Source: Pedobacter fastidiosus
GTDB taxonomy: Bacteria > Bacteroidota > Bacteroidia > Sphingobacteriales > Sphingobacteriaceae
Direction of reading: 5' to 3'
Assembly: GCF_014306625.1 (NCBI RefSeq)
Contig: NZ_JACRYL010000014.1
Span: 1-64,000, forward strand
DNA length: 64,000 nt
Below the pieces are notes generated by a model, which saw nothing but the letters and a program-made list of their open reading frames with translations, was not told the DNA's origin and did no database searches. Position 1 is the stretch's first letter; each line of letters begins with the position of its first letter. The position numbers and the translations under genes are program-made. This document shows positions 1-8,949 of the stretch, piece after piece.

Positions 1-64
1 TCTTTTCATAATTCCCTAATTTAATGGTTCTAAATTGTTTTTAAAATTTAGTCCAGCTTTTTAG
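1..64. other. Non-coding junction cutting into wzc
   Basis: All three forward frames carry stop codons here, for example TAA at 22-24 and TAG at 62-64. From base 65 onward the frame of the next gene reads as typical Wzc sequence. The abrupt switch from non-coding to conserved coding sequence suggests an insertion, a rearrangement, or the end of a mobile element lying mostly outside the window. No inverted repeat or transposase can be seen from this side. Confidence 0.5.
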
Positions 65-217
65 GGGGTTAATACAAGGCAATATGTTGATATTAAGAGA
101 AATCAATCAAGCAAAGAAAGTCTTTACACCTACTATTTACAAAAAAGACAAGAAGCAGGAGCAAATTATACATCTACCTTAAAAGATGATAAAGTTATAG
201 ACGAAGCGTATGCTGGA

Positions 218-1126
218 ATGCCTAAAAGTGGTAAAATGACAACTTTTGCTTTTGCATTCTTTTTAAGTTTGGGTTTGCCAACTGCTTTAATTTTTACTAG
301 AAATGCATTAAATAATAAGGTTATTAATGCGGATGAAATTAAGGACATTGTAGATATTCCAATCATAGCAGAATTATCTTTGGAACGTTCTGATAACTCA
401 ATTGCGATAAAAGAAAAGTTTACCAGCGCAATGAGTGAACAAATTAGAGGATTAAGAACCAAGCTTCACTATTTGCATAAGCCAAAAGAGAAAGGTCGTG
501 TTACTTTAATTACCTCTAGCATTCCAGGAGAAGGCAAAAGCTTTTTAAGCACCAATCTTGCAGTTGCGCTAGCATATACAGAAAGAAAAACCATCATTCT
601 AGAGTTAGACATGCGGAAGCCGAAAATTGCTGAAGCTTTTAGTTTGGAAAAGGGGCATGCCGGTTTAAGTGATTATTTCGAAAGAAAAGTTTCTATAGAA
701 TCTATAATACAGGATTCCGGAATTTTGCCCAACCTACAAATCATAAGCAGTGGTTCAGAAATATATAATCCATCCGAATTGCTAGAAAGAGAAGAACTTA
801 GCCATCTTTTGGCGCATTTAAGGTATGTATATGATGATATAATTATCGATAGTCCACCAGCTCATTTAGTGCCAGATGCAACAATTGTTTCACCCCTAAG
901 TGATCTTTGTTTATATATTGTTAGGCAAGGTTTTACTGAAAAATCTGAGTTGAAATTTTTAAACACTTTGATTGAACAAGAACAGCTTAGCAAGGTTAAT
1001 ATTGTTTTTAACGGAATAGAACAAAACCGATACGGATATGGCTATAGTTATAATAATAACTATTACAACAATCAAAAAAAATCTTTCTTTAGCAACGTTT
1101 TCGGAGATTTTAAAAGTAGGTTTTAA
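218..1126 (+). CDS. wzc: Truncated Wzc-type polysaccharide co-polymerase / BY-kinase
   Basis: This is the C-terminal half of an inner-membrane bacterial tyrosine autokinase that controls polysaccharide chain length and export. A membrane segment (about residues 8-28) precedes the kinase domain. The kinase has P-loop SSIPGEGKS (101-109), Walker A' IILELDMRKP (126-135), Walker B IIIDSPP (208-214) and a Tyr-rich tail (YGYGYSYNNNYY) for autophosphorylation. Family members usually exceed 700 residues with an N-terminal Wzz domain; here that domain is missing. Wzc-like codons continue upstream of this ATG to base 65 (QYVDIKRN, LYTYYLQKRQEA) before a stop, so the ATG at 218 may be only a remnant start. 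It heads the polysaccharide gene cluster. Function after truncation is uncertain. Confidence 0.8.
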   Translation: MPKSGKMTTFAFAFFLSLGLPTALIFTRNALNNKVINADEIKDIVDIPIIAELSLERSDNSIAIKEKFTSAMSEQIRGLRTKLHYLHKPKEKGRVTLITSSIPGEGKSFLSTNLAVALAYTERKTIILELDMRKPKIAEAFSLEKGHAGLSDYFERKVSIESIIQDSGILPNLQIISSGSEIYNPSELLEREELSHLLAHLRYVYDDIIIDSPPAHLVPDATIVSPLSDLCLYIVRQGFTEKSELKFLNTLIEQEQLSKVNIVFNGIEQNRYGYGYSYNNNYYNNQKKSFFSNVFGDFKSRF

Positions 1127-1159
1127 TCCGTTCTTTTTTAATAGTTTAATCTAAGTGAT

Positions 1160-2506
1160 GTGATCCCTAATAAATCTAAGAAGCAATTAACCAAGAATTT
1201 ACTTTCACTAACGATTGTACAGGTTGCTACTTATGTTTTGCCCTTAGTTTCAGTGCCAGTAGTATCAAGAATAATAGGGCCAGCTAGATATGGGGAAATA
1301 AATTTTGCGGCTGCTTACATAGCATACTTCACGTTGCTAATTAGCTATAGCTTCGATTTTTCGGCAACTAGAAAAATTTCTAAAGATCCAAATAATATAG
1401 ATAATCGGAACAGAGTTTTTAGTGAGGTATTTTATACACAATGCTTGCTTTTCCTTTTTTCAACACTTGCCTTTATAGCTCTTCTTTACAGTGTTCCTGA
1501 GTTAAAATCCAACAAGACTATAATGATTTTTTCTTATTCGCTATGCATCAGCACCTTGTTTACACAAAACTGGCTTTTTCAGGCTATGCAGGATTTATCA
1601 AAAGTTGCCTTGTTTAATTTGATTAGTAAAGTTTTGTTTACGATAACCATTTTGATGATTGTTCGAAAAAATGGAGACTACATTTGGCAACCTTTTTTAA
1701 TTGGGGTAATACAAAGTATAATTGCAATTTGGTCTTTTTTATGGGCATTTAAAAATTACAAGATAAAGTTTGTTAAAATACCATTTAGGGCTTGTTTAAA
1801 GGTTCTGTGGGAAGAAAGAATAATTTTCTTTTCACTCGTATTTGTTAATTTTTACTCTACCACAAATACAGTGATTTTAGGATTATATCAAAATGTAGAA
1901 CAAGTTGGCTATTATACTGCAGCTCAGCGTTTAATCATTATTGCGCAATCTGTTTTAGCCATGCCGCTTGCTCAAGCTTTTTATCCATATATAGGTAAGG
2001 CTTTTGGAGCCAGTAAAGATGAGGGAATGAGAGTTGCGCAAAAATTAATTCCATTAATAATCATATTTATAGGAGTAGCTTCTGTAATCATGTTAATATT
2101 AGGTCCGTTTGTTATAAGAATTTTTTACGGAAGCAAATTTGAACAAGCGATACCTATTTTTCAAATACTAACTATTGTGCCTTTAATATTTTCTTTAAAT
2201 AATGTATTGGGTATTCAGATAATGCTTAATCTTAAAATGGATAAAGCTTTTTTCAAAGTAACTGCGGCTGCTGGAATTTTAAGTATTCTTTTAAATCTTC
2301 TAATGATTAAGCAGTGGGGCTATATCGGTACCACATTCAACTGGCTTATTACTGAGGTGTTCATATTTATTTCAATGTATATCATTTTGAAGAGAGCTGG
2401 GCTTAACGCCATAAATTTGGAATATTTTAAATTTTCATCTCTTAATGAATACCTTATTCCAATTAGGGAAAAATTCTTTCAGGGTAATAAAAATAAGAAT
2501 GCATGA
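1160..2506 (+). CDS. wzx: Polysaccharide flippase (Wzx-like)
   Basis: This is an integral membrane protein of 448 residues with about 12-14 hydrophobic segments, as in the MOP/MVF Wzx superfamily. It probably flips the undecaprenyl-linked repeat unit across the inner membrane. The N-terminal block with VPVVSRIIGPARYGEINFA is characteristic of the Wzx N-terminus. The start is GTG at 1160; an ATG two bases earlier is out of frame. It is the only flippase in the window and lies 33 bp after wzc and directly before two polymerase genes, which fits a Wzx/Wzy-dependent pathway. The sugar substrate cannot be told from sequence. Confidence 0.88.
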   Translation: MIPNKSKKQLTKNLLSLTIVQVATYVLPLVSVPVVSRIIGPARYGEINFAAAYIAYFTLLISYSFDFSATRKISKDPNNIDNRNRVFSEVFYTQCLLFLFSTLAFIALLYSVPELKSNKTIMIFSYSLCISTLFTQNWLFQAMQDLSKVALFNLISKVLFTITILMIVRKNGDYIWQPFLIGVIQSIIAIWSFLWAFKNYKIKFVKIPFRACLKVLWEERIIFFSLVFVNFYSTTNTVILGLYQNVEQVGYYTAAQRLIIIAQSVLAMPLAQAFYPYIGKAFGASKDEGMRVAQKLIPLIIIFIGVASVIMLILGPFVIRIFYGSKFEQAIPIFQILTIVPLIFSLNNVLGIQIMLNLKMDKAFFKVTAAAGILSILLNLLMIKQWGYIGTTFNWLITEVFIFISMYIILKRAGLNAINLEYFKFSSLNEYLIPIREKFFQGNKNKNA

Positions 2507-2534
2507 TTAACACAATTGCATTGGGAATTAAGTA

Positions 2535-3728
2535 ATGGATAAAAAGACAATATTTTTATTTTTTTTAATAATTTTCTCATTAAGATTTTTTGATGCAGCA
2601 ATTGCTAGTGTTGGCGTTTTAAAAAATCTTTCATTCGGATTTATGCTAGTCGCAATATTAGTTTCAATCCCTTATTTTTTTAAGTATAAAGGAGGCTTTG
2701 TATTACCCATACAATTAATTTGTGGTGCTATAATTATATCGGTATTTATGGCTTGGTACACTTGGGGACAAAGCTTTGGGTCTAGTGCAAGCATAATACC
2801 TTATACAATGTGGTTTGTTTTCTTTTACTTACTACAATCTAACATTCCCATAAAAACTATTGAAAATATCGTTATGATTTACGGTGTAATCTATATCGTT
2901 TTATTTCTCTTTCAATTTACACATAACGGCGTTGTTTATTTTGGAATGCAAGGAGAATTTAAAGAAGATAGAGGAGTTGTAAGAGTAAATTTCCCTGGAG
3001 GTGGAGTGTTTTTTTTATCTTGTTTTATAGCCATAAATAGAGTAACCAATAATGTAAAATATAAAATTCTTTGGCTAAGCTATTCCATTTTAGGGATTGT
3101 AATTGTTGTATTGCAAGTTACTAGGCAAGCAATATTTATGATGCTTGTTGTATATCTCTTACATTTTTTAAGAAATGTGAAGCTGCCCTATAAGGTTTTA
3201 ACTATAGTGATGTTTGCCTGCGCAACTTATTTCTTTTTTAATTCAGGAACATCAATAAGTAATGGGTTATTAAATCAGCAAAAGGAAGATGCATCTTACG
3301 GAAAAGACTACATTAGAATTTTATCTGCTGAATATTATCTTACAAAATTTACACCTAACACGGTAAGCAAAATTTTTGGAAATGGCTTTTTCAATGATAC
3401 CTCAAATTACGGAAAAACATTAATTGCGTTAGGAGATACCTACGGTTTTTATCTAACCGATGTTGGAATAGTCGAGGTATATATTGTATTTGGTGTGTTT
3501 GCTTTACTTGGTTATATTCTAATTTTTATAAAAAGTATTGCAATTCCATTACCTCCAGAATATTATTATCTCAAATACTATTTATGGATGATTTTTTTTA
3601 CCTCCTTAACATCAGATTTTCTTATATCTTATTATTATTTAATTACAACAGTACTAGTGCTTTATTGCTATCAACGTATCTACATTCAGAATAAATACCA
3701 AATTAAACCACATACTATACAAGAATAG
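2535..3728 (+). CDS. wzy: Wzy-like O-antigen/exopolysaccharide polymerase, copy A
   Basis: This 397-residue polytopic membrane protein has about 10-12 hydrophobic segments and a large polar loop in the C-terminal half (about residues 235-300, including NQQKEDASYGKDYIRI and GNGFFNDTSNYGK), the layout of Wzy/O-antigen ligase proteins. It probably polymerises repeat units at the periplasmic face. Wzy proteins have low sequence conservation, so the call rests on topology and position next to wzx. The next gene is a close paralogue, roughly two-thirds identical by eye and collinear over nearly its whole length. Confidence 0.75.
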   Translation: MDKKTIFLFFLIIFSLRFFDAAIASVGVLKNLSFGFMLVAILVSIPYFFKYKGGFVLPIQLICGAIIISVFMAWYTWGQSFGSSASIIPYTMWFVFFYLLQSNIPIKTIENIVMIYGVIYIVLFLFQFTHNGVVYFGMQGEFKEDRGVVRVNFPGGGVFFLSCFIAINRVTNNVKYKILWLSYSILGIVIVVLQVTRQAIFMMLVVYLLHFLRNVKLPYKVLTIVMFACATYFFFNSGTSISNGLLNQQKEDASYGKDYIRILSAEYYLTKFTPNTVSKIFGNGFFNDTSNYGKTLIALGDTYGFYLTDVGIVEVYIVFGVFALLGYILIFIKSIAIPLPPEYYYLKYYLWMIFFTSLTSDFLISYYYLITTVLVLYCYQRIYIQNKYQIKPHTIQE

Positions 3729-3765
3729 GTTAAGTAAACGAACACAGAAAACCCCACAATCAATA

Positions 3766-5001
3766 ATGGATAAGAAGGCGTTATTTTTATTTCTATTAAT
3801 AATTTTTTCATTAAAATATTTTGATGGCACTTTTGGCAGAGAAGGTATAATGAAAAATATTGACTATGGATATATGCTAATAGCAATCATAATATCCATT
3901 CCCTATATGTTTAAAAAAAGTGGTGGATTTATCTTTCCCATCCAGCTAATATGTGCTGCAATCTTAATATCAATTCTTATGGCCAAATATACTTGGGGGC
4001 AAGGATTTGAATACAGCACAACTACAATTCCATATATGATGTGGTTTGTTTTTTTCTATTTAATAAACAACCATATTCCTATTAGTAAAATCGAAAGTAT
4101 TATTCTAATTTTTGGCATCATTTATATAGTACTCTTCCTATTTCAGTTTAGTCATAATGGAACTGTTTATTTTGGCTCTCAGCAAGAATTTAAAGAAGAT
4201 AGAGGTGTTGTTAGAATAAATTTTCCTGGCGGCGGAGTATTCTTTTTATCGTGTTTTATTGCGATTAATAAGTTTACTAACAAGGAGTTAAGATATAATT
4301 TTTTATGGTTGTCCTATGCCATAATCGGTTTAGTAATAACTGTAATGCAAGTTACCAGACAGGTAATTTTTGTTGTTCTAATTTTTTATATGATTCATTT
4401 TTTAAGAAACGTTAAATTCATATATAAAATAGGTACAATAATTCTCTTTTCATGCACATTTTATATTTTCATTAATTCTGGAATATCGATAAGTACCGGG
4501 TTGGTAAATCAACAAAAAGAAGATGCATCTGCTGGTAAAGATTATATAAGAATTCAGGCTGCAGAATACTACTTAACAAAATTTAATTCCAATGCAGTTA
4601 ATAAGGTCTTAGGAAATGGCTTTTTCAATGATACATCCAATTACGGGAAATCTCTAATATTATTAGGTGAAAACTATGGATACTACCTAACTGATGTAGG
4701 AATAGTAGAGGTTTATATAGTATTTGGAATCTTCGCGATAGTTGGATACCTAATTATTTTAATTAAGAGTATTGTAATTCCTGTTCCTCCAAATTATCAA
4801 TATTTAAAATATTATTTGTGGATGATTATGCTAACATCGTTAACATCAGATTTTTTGATTTCATATAATTTCTTAATCGCCACAGTTTTAGTGCTTTGTT
4901 GCTACCAAAAAATTTACGAAAGTGAAAAAGCTAAACAACTTATTTCTTCAAATAATCAGCTAAACTTAAATGAAATTCACAATAGGTATTCCAGCATATA
5001 A
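3766..5001 (+). CDS. Wzy-like polymerase, copy B (tandem paralogue)
   Basis: This 411-residue polytopic membrane protein is collinear with the preceding gene. Shared blocks include FKEDRGVVR, NFPGGGVFFLSCFIAIN, NQQKEDAS, GKDYIRI, GNGFFNDTSNYGK and YLTDVGIVEVYIVFG. Both begin MDKK and both are intact, separated by 37 bp, so this looks like a tandem duplication that has diverged under constraint. It may make a different linkage, act on a modified repeat unit, or have a ligase-like role. Its end overlaps the next glycosyltransferase by 32 bp, so it sits inside the operon. A function different from copy A is inference. Confidence 0.75.
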   Translation: MDKKALFLFLLIIFSLKYFDGTFGREGIMKNIDYGYMLIAIIISIPYMFKKSGGFIFPIQLICAAILISILMAKYTWGQGFEYSTTTIPYMMWFVFFYLINNHIPISKIESIILIFGIIYIVLFLFQFSHNGTVYFGSQQEFKEDRGVVRINFPGGGVFFLSCFIAINKFTNKELRYNFLWLSYAIIGLVITVMQVTRQVIFVVLIFYMIHFLRNVKFIYKIGTIILFSCTFYIFINSGISISTGLVNQQKEDASAGKDYIRIQAAEYYLTKFNSNAVNKVLGNGFFNDTSNYGKSLILLGENYGYYLTDVGIVEVYIVFGIFAIVGYLIILIKSIVIPVPPNYQYLKYYLWMIMLTSLTSDFLISYNFLIATVLVLCCYQKIYESEKAKQLISSNNQLNLNEIHNRYSSI

Positions 5002-5911
5002 GGCCAAGTTTCTTAAGGATTGTATAGACAGTATTTTAGGGCAAAATTATAGTGATTTTGAGCTGATTATTGTTAACGATGCCTCGCCAGAAAATATAGA
5101 TGAAATAGTTGCGAATTATAATGATACTCGCTTAACATATTACAAAAACGATAAAAATTTTGGGGCTATAAATGTTGTAGACAATTGGAATAAGTGTCTC
5201 TCTTTTGCTCAGGGAGAATATTTTATTTTAATGGGAGATGATGATTTGCTTGATCCTAATTATTTAAAGGAGTTTGATTTATTAATTAGTAACTATCCTT
5301 TGTGCAACATATTTCATTGTAGAACATTAATTATAAATGAAAAATCAGAGCCTATTGAATTAACAGATCCTAGACCAGATTTCGAAACCGTTTATGATTC
5401 CATTCTAGAAAGAATGAAGGGAAGCAGATTGTTTTTTATATCAGATTATGTGTATAGAACGAGTACTTTAAAGAGCAATGGTGGCTTTTATAAACTTCCA
5501 CTGGCTTGGGCCTCTGATGATATAAGCTCTTTTATAGCCTCCAAAGAACATGGCATTGCCAATACAAATAAACCTTTATTTAAGTATAGAAGAAATAACC
5601 AAACAATATCAACAACTGGTAATACCAATTTTAAAATGGATGCAATATTGGCAGAAGAGCAATGGCTAAATGAATTCGTACAAAAAGTACCTGATAATGT
5701 TGTCGATGTAATTCTGCTGGAAACAATCAAGAAAGAGATTAAAAAATTTATACAAAAAAAGAAAATACGAACCATCTATTCTGCAAATGATATTTCTTTT
5801 TATAAGTGGTTTGGTCAAAAATCTAAATATGGAATCTCAATAGAAGAAATTTTGTATGCCTTTTTATTAAGTATAAAAGAAAAAAGAAAAAAACAGTATA
5901 ATGAAGCATAA
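4970..5911 (+). CDS. Glycosyltransferase family 2
   Basis: This 313-residue cytoplasmic GT-A enzyme transfers a sugar from a nucleotide-sugar donor onto the growing lipid-linked unit. The N-terminus has FTIGIPAYKAKFLKDCIDSI and ELIIVNDASPE, typical of GT2. The metal-binding DxD-type motif is GDDDLLDP at about residues 88-95. The C-terminal third is Lys-rich and may contact the membrane. The ATG at 4970 lies inside the end of the upstream polymerase gene (32-bp overlap), and the next gene overlaps by 11 bp, which implies translational coupling. Donor and acceptor are unknown. Confidence 0.88.
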   Translation: MKFTIGIPAYKAKFLKDCIDSILGQNYSDFELIIVNDASPENIDEIVANYNDTRLTYYKNDKNFGAINVVDNWNKCLSFAQGEYFILMGDDDLLDPNYLKEFDLLISNYPLCNIFHCRTLIINEKSEPIELTDPRPDFETVYDSILERMKGSRLFFISDYVYRTSTLKSNGGFYKLPLAWASDDISSFIASKEHGIANTNKPLFKYRRNNQTISTTGNTNFKMDAILAEEQWLNEFVQKVPDNVVDVILLETIKKEIKKFIQKKKIRTIYSANDISFYKWFGQKSKYGISIEEILYAFLLSIKEKRKKQYNEA

Positions 5912-7034
5912 CTCGACGCAAACAATTACTTGGGTAACGCCAGATTATTTTGTTGATTGTGATTTTAATCCTGATTTGTTTGCAGGCATATTAAAGCAAT
6001 TTAAAATCCATTGGATTATTTTGTTGCCCACAAAAAACGCAAGGTTTTCTGAAAGCGAATTTGAAAATATAAGAAAATTGGAAGGATTAACCCTCGAATT
6101 TATCTATTGGAGCGTTAGAGCCAGAAGTCCTAAAATGCTTTTTTTTTACGAAAGAATATACAATAGAATTAAACAGTTGAATTCTGATTTAGTATACTTT
6201 AATTATGTTCCAACAAGCCCCTATGTTCTGCCGCTTTATTGGAGATTAAGCAAAACAAAAACTATTGTTACCGCTCACGATGGTAACGTAAAACCAAGTT
6301 TCCATATACCTTGGCTGGCTAAGGCTGTTTTTAATATGGCATTTAGTACTAAGAAATATGTTAATACTTTTTCGGATACCGAAAGAAAACTTTTCTTAAA
6401 TACATTTAATAGAGCCGAATCTTTTTTAATTCCCCTCGCACTAAAAGACTTTGGCCCCAGCAATAAAAATAAAAGGACAGACCATATTATCTTCTTGTTT
6501 TTTGGTTCTATACATTCAAATAAAAACCTTTCATTATTAATTGAAGCTGCTAACAATCTTTACAAAAAAGGTATCCGCGGATTTAAGGTTTCCATAAATG
6601 GCTTTGCTAATGATTGGGCAGTGTACGAAGCAAAAATTGAATGCCTTGAAGTTTTTGAATGTGATATAAGGTTACATAAAAACTCAGAAATTCCAGACTT
6701 ATTTTCAACCAGTCATTACGCCGTATTTCCATATAAAGAGATGTCTCAAAGTGGTGCTTTAAAAGTTGCTTTTAATTATAATTTACCCGTAATAGTATCG
6801 GATTTACCTGGCTTTACAAATGAAGTAAAATCTGGAATTAATGGTTATGTTTTTAAATCGGATGTTGTTGAAGACTTAGAAAGAATTATGGTTGAAAGAA
6901 TAAATAATCATGCAAAAGAATACCCTTCAATACAGGAAAGGGTTATTAATTATAATGCAGAAAATTATGCAACAGTGGTTTTGAGTAATAAGTATTTGAA
7001 AATGTTTAATGAAGTTCTTTCGAAGCAAAAGTAG
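5901..7034 (+). CDS. Glycosyltransferase family 4 (group 1)
   Basis: This is a 377-residue GT-B fold enzyme. The C-terminal Glyco_transf_1 domain (about 190-355) shows FLFFGSIHSNKNLSLLIEAA and the donor-site region SGALKVAFNYNLPVIVSD followed by GFTNEVKSGINGYVF. The N-terminal acceptor domain is divergent, as expected for polysaccharide loci. The ATG at 5901 overlaps the preceding GT2 gene by 11 bp, and the next gene starts 10 bp after the stop. It probably adds one sugar of the repeat unit at the cytoplasmic face. The specific sugar cannot be assigned. Confidence 0.85.
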   Translation: MKHNSTQTITWVTPDYFVDCDFNPDLFAGILKQFKIHWIILLPTKNARFSESEFENIRKLEGLTLEFIYWSVRARSPKMLFFYERIYNRIKQLNSDLVYFNYVPTSPYVLPLYWRLSKTKTIVTAHDGNVKPSFHIPWLAKAVFNMAFSTKKYVNTFSDTERKLFLNTFNRAESFLIPLALKDFGPSNKNKRTDHIIFLFFGSIHSNKNLSLLIEAANNLYKKGIRGFKVSINGFANDWAVYEAKIECLEVFECDIRLHKNSEIPDLFSTSHYAVFPYKEMSQSGALKVAFNYNLPVIVSDLPGFTNEVKSGINGYVFKSDVVEDLERIMVERINNHAKEYPSIQERVINYNAENYATVVLSNKYLKMFNEVLSKQK

Positions 7035-7044
7035 TTTGTAAATT

Positions 7045-8205
7045 ATGGCAACTAAAAATATCGTTTTTTTTCAAAACTCAATCTCGTTAGATGATGGAGG
7101 AGTACCACGAGTTACAGATATAATTTCAAAAGAATTATCCAGTAGAGGATGTGTATGTTATTTCATTTATATCGAAGGGGATAATGTAGGTTGTAGTAGC
7201 GAATTGAAATTAAAAGTTAATCTAAAACTATCGTTTAGCGTAAATGAACAATTAATACGATCATTTATTGAGTTAAATAAGATTGATTTAATTGTTTGCC
7301 AAAATACATATTCGAGTTTTTTCTTAAAATTTTTTAAAAAATTACGTTTGAAAAGTCCTTCAATTCAATTGGTTTGCTTTCTTCATGCTTCTCCGGATTA
7401 CTGGAAAGCCTATCAATTAAATAGTGCAAATTCTTCGAATAAAGAAAAAATTAAAACAGTTATAAAAAATTTAATTTATCCATTTTATAATCCTTACGTT
7501 AAAAGTACCTCTACACTTTATAAGTTATGTGATAAATTTTTTCTGCTCTCAAATTCCTTTAAAAATTCTTTTACAGAATTGTATGTGGATGATGCCAAGC
7601 CTGATAAAATTTTTACTTTGGCAAACCCGCTAACTTTTAAAGAATACATAACAAAGGATGAGCTGCATAAAAAGGATAACATAGTTGTAATAATTAGTAG
7701 ATTGAAAGAAGATCAAAAAAAAATCTCTCTTGCACTTAAAATTTGGCAGAAACTACCACGAAATTTATCTGAAGATTGGAAGTTGCTTATTATTGGGGCA
7801 GGACCGGACGAAAATTCTTATAAAGACTATGTAAAGTTGAATAATTTAAGGAACATAATTTTTTTAGGTCAACAATCGAACGTAATAGAATTTTATAAAA
7901 GTGCATCTATTTTTATGATGACTTCAATTTGGGAAGGTCTACCAATGTCGTTGTTAGAAGCTCAACAAAATGGAGTGGTACCAATAGCTTTTGATAATTT
8001 TTCTGCTATTTATGATATAATCGATAATGATGTTAACGGCTATATTATATCAAATAATGATATAGATGTTTTTGCAGAAAGCCTAGGAGAATTGATGTTA
8101 AATCGATCTAAAAGACAAGAAATGGCTTTAAACGCGGTAAAGAGTAGCGAGCGGTTTCATGTTTCAAAAATTGCTGATGAGTGGGAAAATAAACTTTCTA
8201 TATAA
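7045..8205 (+). CDS. Glycosyltransferase family 4 (group 1)
   Basis: This 386-residue GT-B enzyme has an N-terminal Rossmann-like half opening with NIVFFQNSISLDDGGVPRVT. The C-terminal donor-binding half contains ISRLKEDQKKISLALKIW and the EX7E-type motif EGLPMSLLE, then NGVVPIAFD and NDVNGYII. It is the third glycosyltransferase of the operon, 10 bp from its predecessor. It probably uses a nucleotide sugar with retention of configuration, as GT4 enzymes do. Donor and linkage are unknown. Confidence 0.87.
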   Translation: MATKNIVFFQNSISLDDGGVPRVTDIISKELSSRGCVCYFIYIEGDNVGCSSELKLKVNLKLSFSVNEQLIRSFIELNKIDLIVCQNTYSSFFLKFFKKLRLKSPSIQLVCFLHASPDYWKAYQLNSANSSNKEKIKTVIKNLIYPFYNPYVKSTSTLYKLCDKFFLLSNSFKNSFTELYVDDAKPDKIFTLANPLTFKEYITKDELHKKDNIVVIISRLKEDQKKISLALKIWQKLPRNLSEDWKLLIIGAGPDENSYKDYVKLNNLRNIIFLGQQSNVIEFYKSASIFMMTSIWEGLPMSLLEAQQNGVVPIAFDNFSAIYDIIDNDVNGYIISNNDIDVFAESLGELMLNRSKRQEMALNAVKSSERFHVSKIADEWENKLSI

Positions 8206-8225
8206 ATTTGACGACTTAATAACCT

Positions 8226-8720
8226 ATGAATTTTTTTCAATTTATATTTCAAGACTGGCGAGTAAATAAAAAAAATCCTAAAGGACGTATTTTTTTAGTT
8301 CTTTTCAGGATTGCGAATTTCTGTAGCACAAAAAGAATATATTTCTATATAGGTATTCCTTATCTCATTATTTATAAAATTTTAATTCAATTAATTTTTT
8401 GTCTAGAAATTCCTTGGAATGTCAAAATAGGCAGAAATTTGTCTATTTACCACGGCCAAGCACTGGTTTTAAATAACAAGGTAATTATTGGGGAAAATTG
8501 TACACTAAGACATTGTACCACGATTGGTGTAAAACAGTTGGCTGACGGATCAGACAGTGAAGCACCAATACTTGGAAATAATGTTGATGTTGGTAGTAAT
8601 GTTTGCATCATCGGAAAAGTGAGGCTTGGAAATAATGTAAAAGTTGGAAGTGGGGCAGTTGTAATTAAAAATATAGGTTCGGATTGCATAGCTGTCGGGA
8701 ATCCTGCAATAGAAAAATAA
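8226..8720 (+). CDS. Left-handed beta-helix O-acetyltransferase (CysE/WcaB-like)
   Basis: This 164-residue protein has an N-terminal hydrophobic/helical half and a C-terminal run of hexapeptide repeats (about 85-160: KVIIGENCTLRHCTTIGV, GNNVDVGSNVCIIGKVRLG, GNNVKVGSGAVV, VAVGNPA-like end). Such trimeric enzymes move acetyl from acetyl-CoA. They resemble serine acetyltransferase, but in polysaccharide loci they usually O-acetylate a sugar. The gene is 20 bp after the GT4 gene and is the last of the tightly packed run, since a 229-bp gap follows. A housekeeping cysE role is less likely given the location. Confidence 0.82.
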   Translation: MNFFQFIFQDWRVNKKNPKGRIFLVLFRIANFCSTKRIYFYIGIPYLIIYKILIQLIFCLEIPWNVKIGRNLSIYHGQALVLNNKVIIGENCTLRHCTTIGVKQLADGSDSEAPILGNNVDVGSNVCIIGKVRLGNNVKVGSGAVVIKNIGSDCIAVGNPAIEK

Positions 8721-8737
8721 CCTCTCTTGATAATTTT

Positions 8738-8756
8738 ATAGCCTCTAAGGGCTATT
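8738..8756 (+). terminator. Weak hairpin after the acetyltransferase gene
   Basis: ATAGCC and GGGCTAT can pair around a TCTAA loop, shortly after the stop codon of the acetyltransferase gene. Only a poor T-run follows, so termination would be partial at best. The remaining 190 bp before the next start is AT-rich and shows no other signal. Confidence 0.3.
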
Positions 8757-8949
8757 GTTCTACATAGATTATTATCTCACCTTAGTGGTTCAAAGTTCTA
8801 TAATTTTTTGAAAATTAATATAAAATCAATTACTCATTAATTGCAAATAGTATCCTATACGATCTAAAAGTGTATTGTGAAAGTGTCAAATTATTTGATG
8901 TAAAACTAATTAGCCATAAAATTTATGTTTAAGCCTTTAAATAACTTAA

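Noticed and set aside
166..462. 98-residue minus-strand frame
   Set aside because: It lies inside the conserved Wzc reading frame on the other strand and has no recognisable motif.
8226..8720. Housekeeping serine acetyltransferase cysE
   Set aside because: The hexapeptide fold is shared, but the short length, hydrophobic N-terminus and position in a polysaccharide operon favour sugar O-acetylation.
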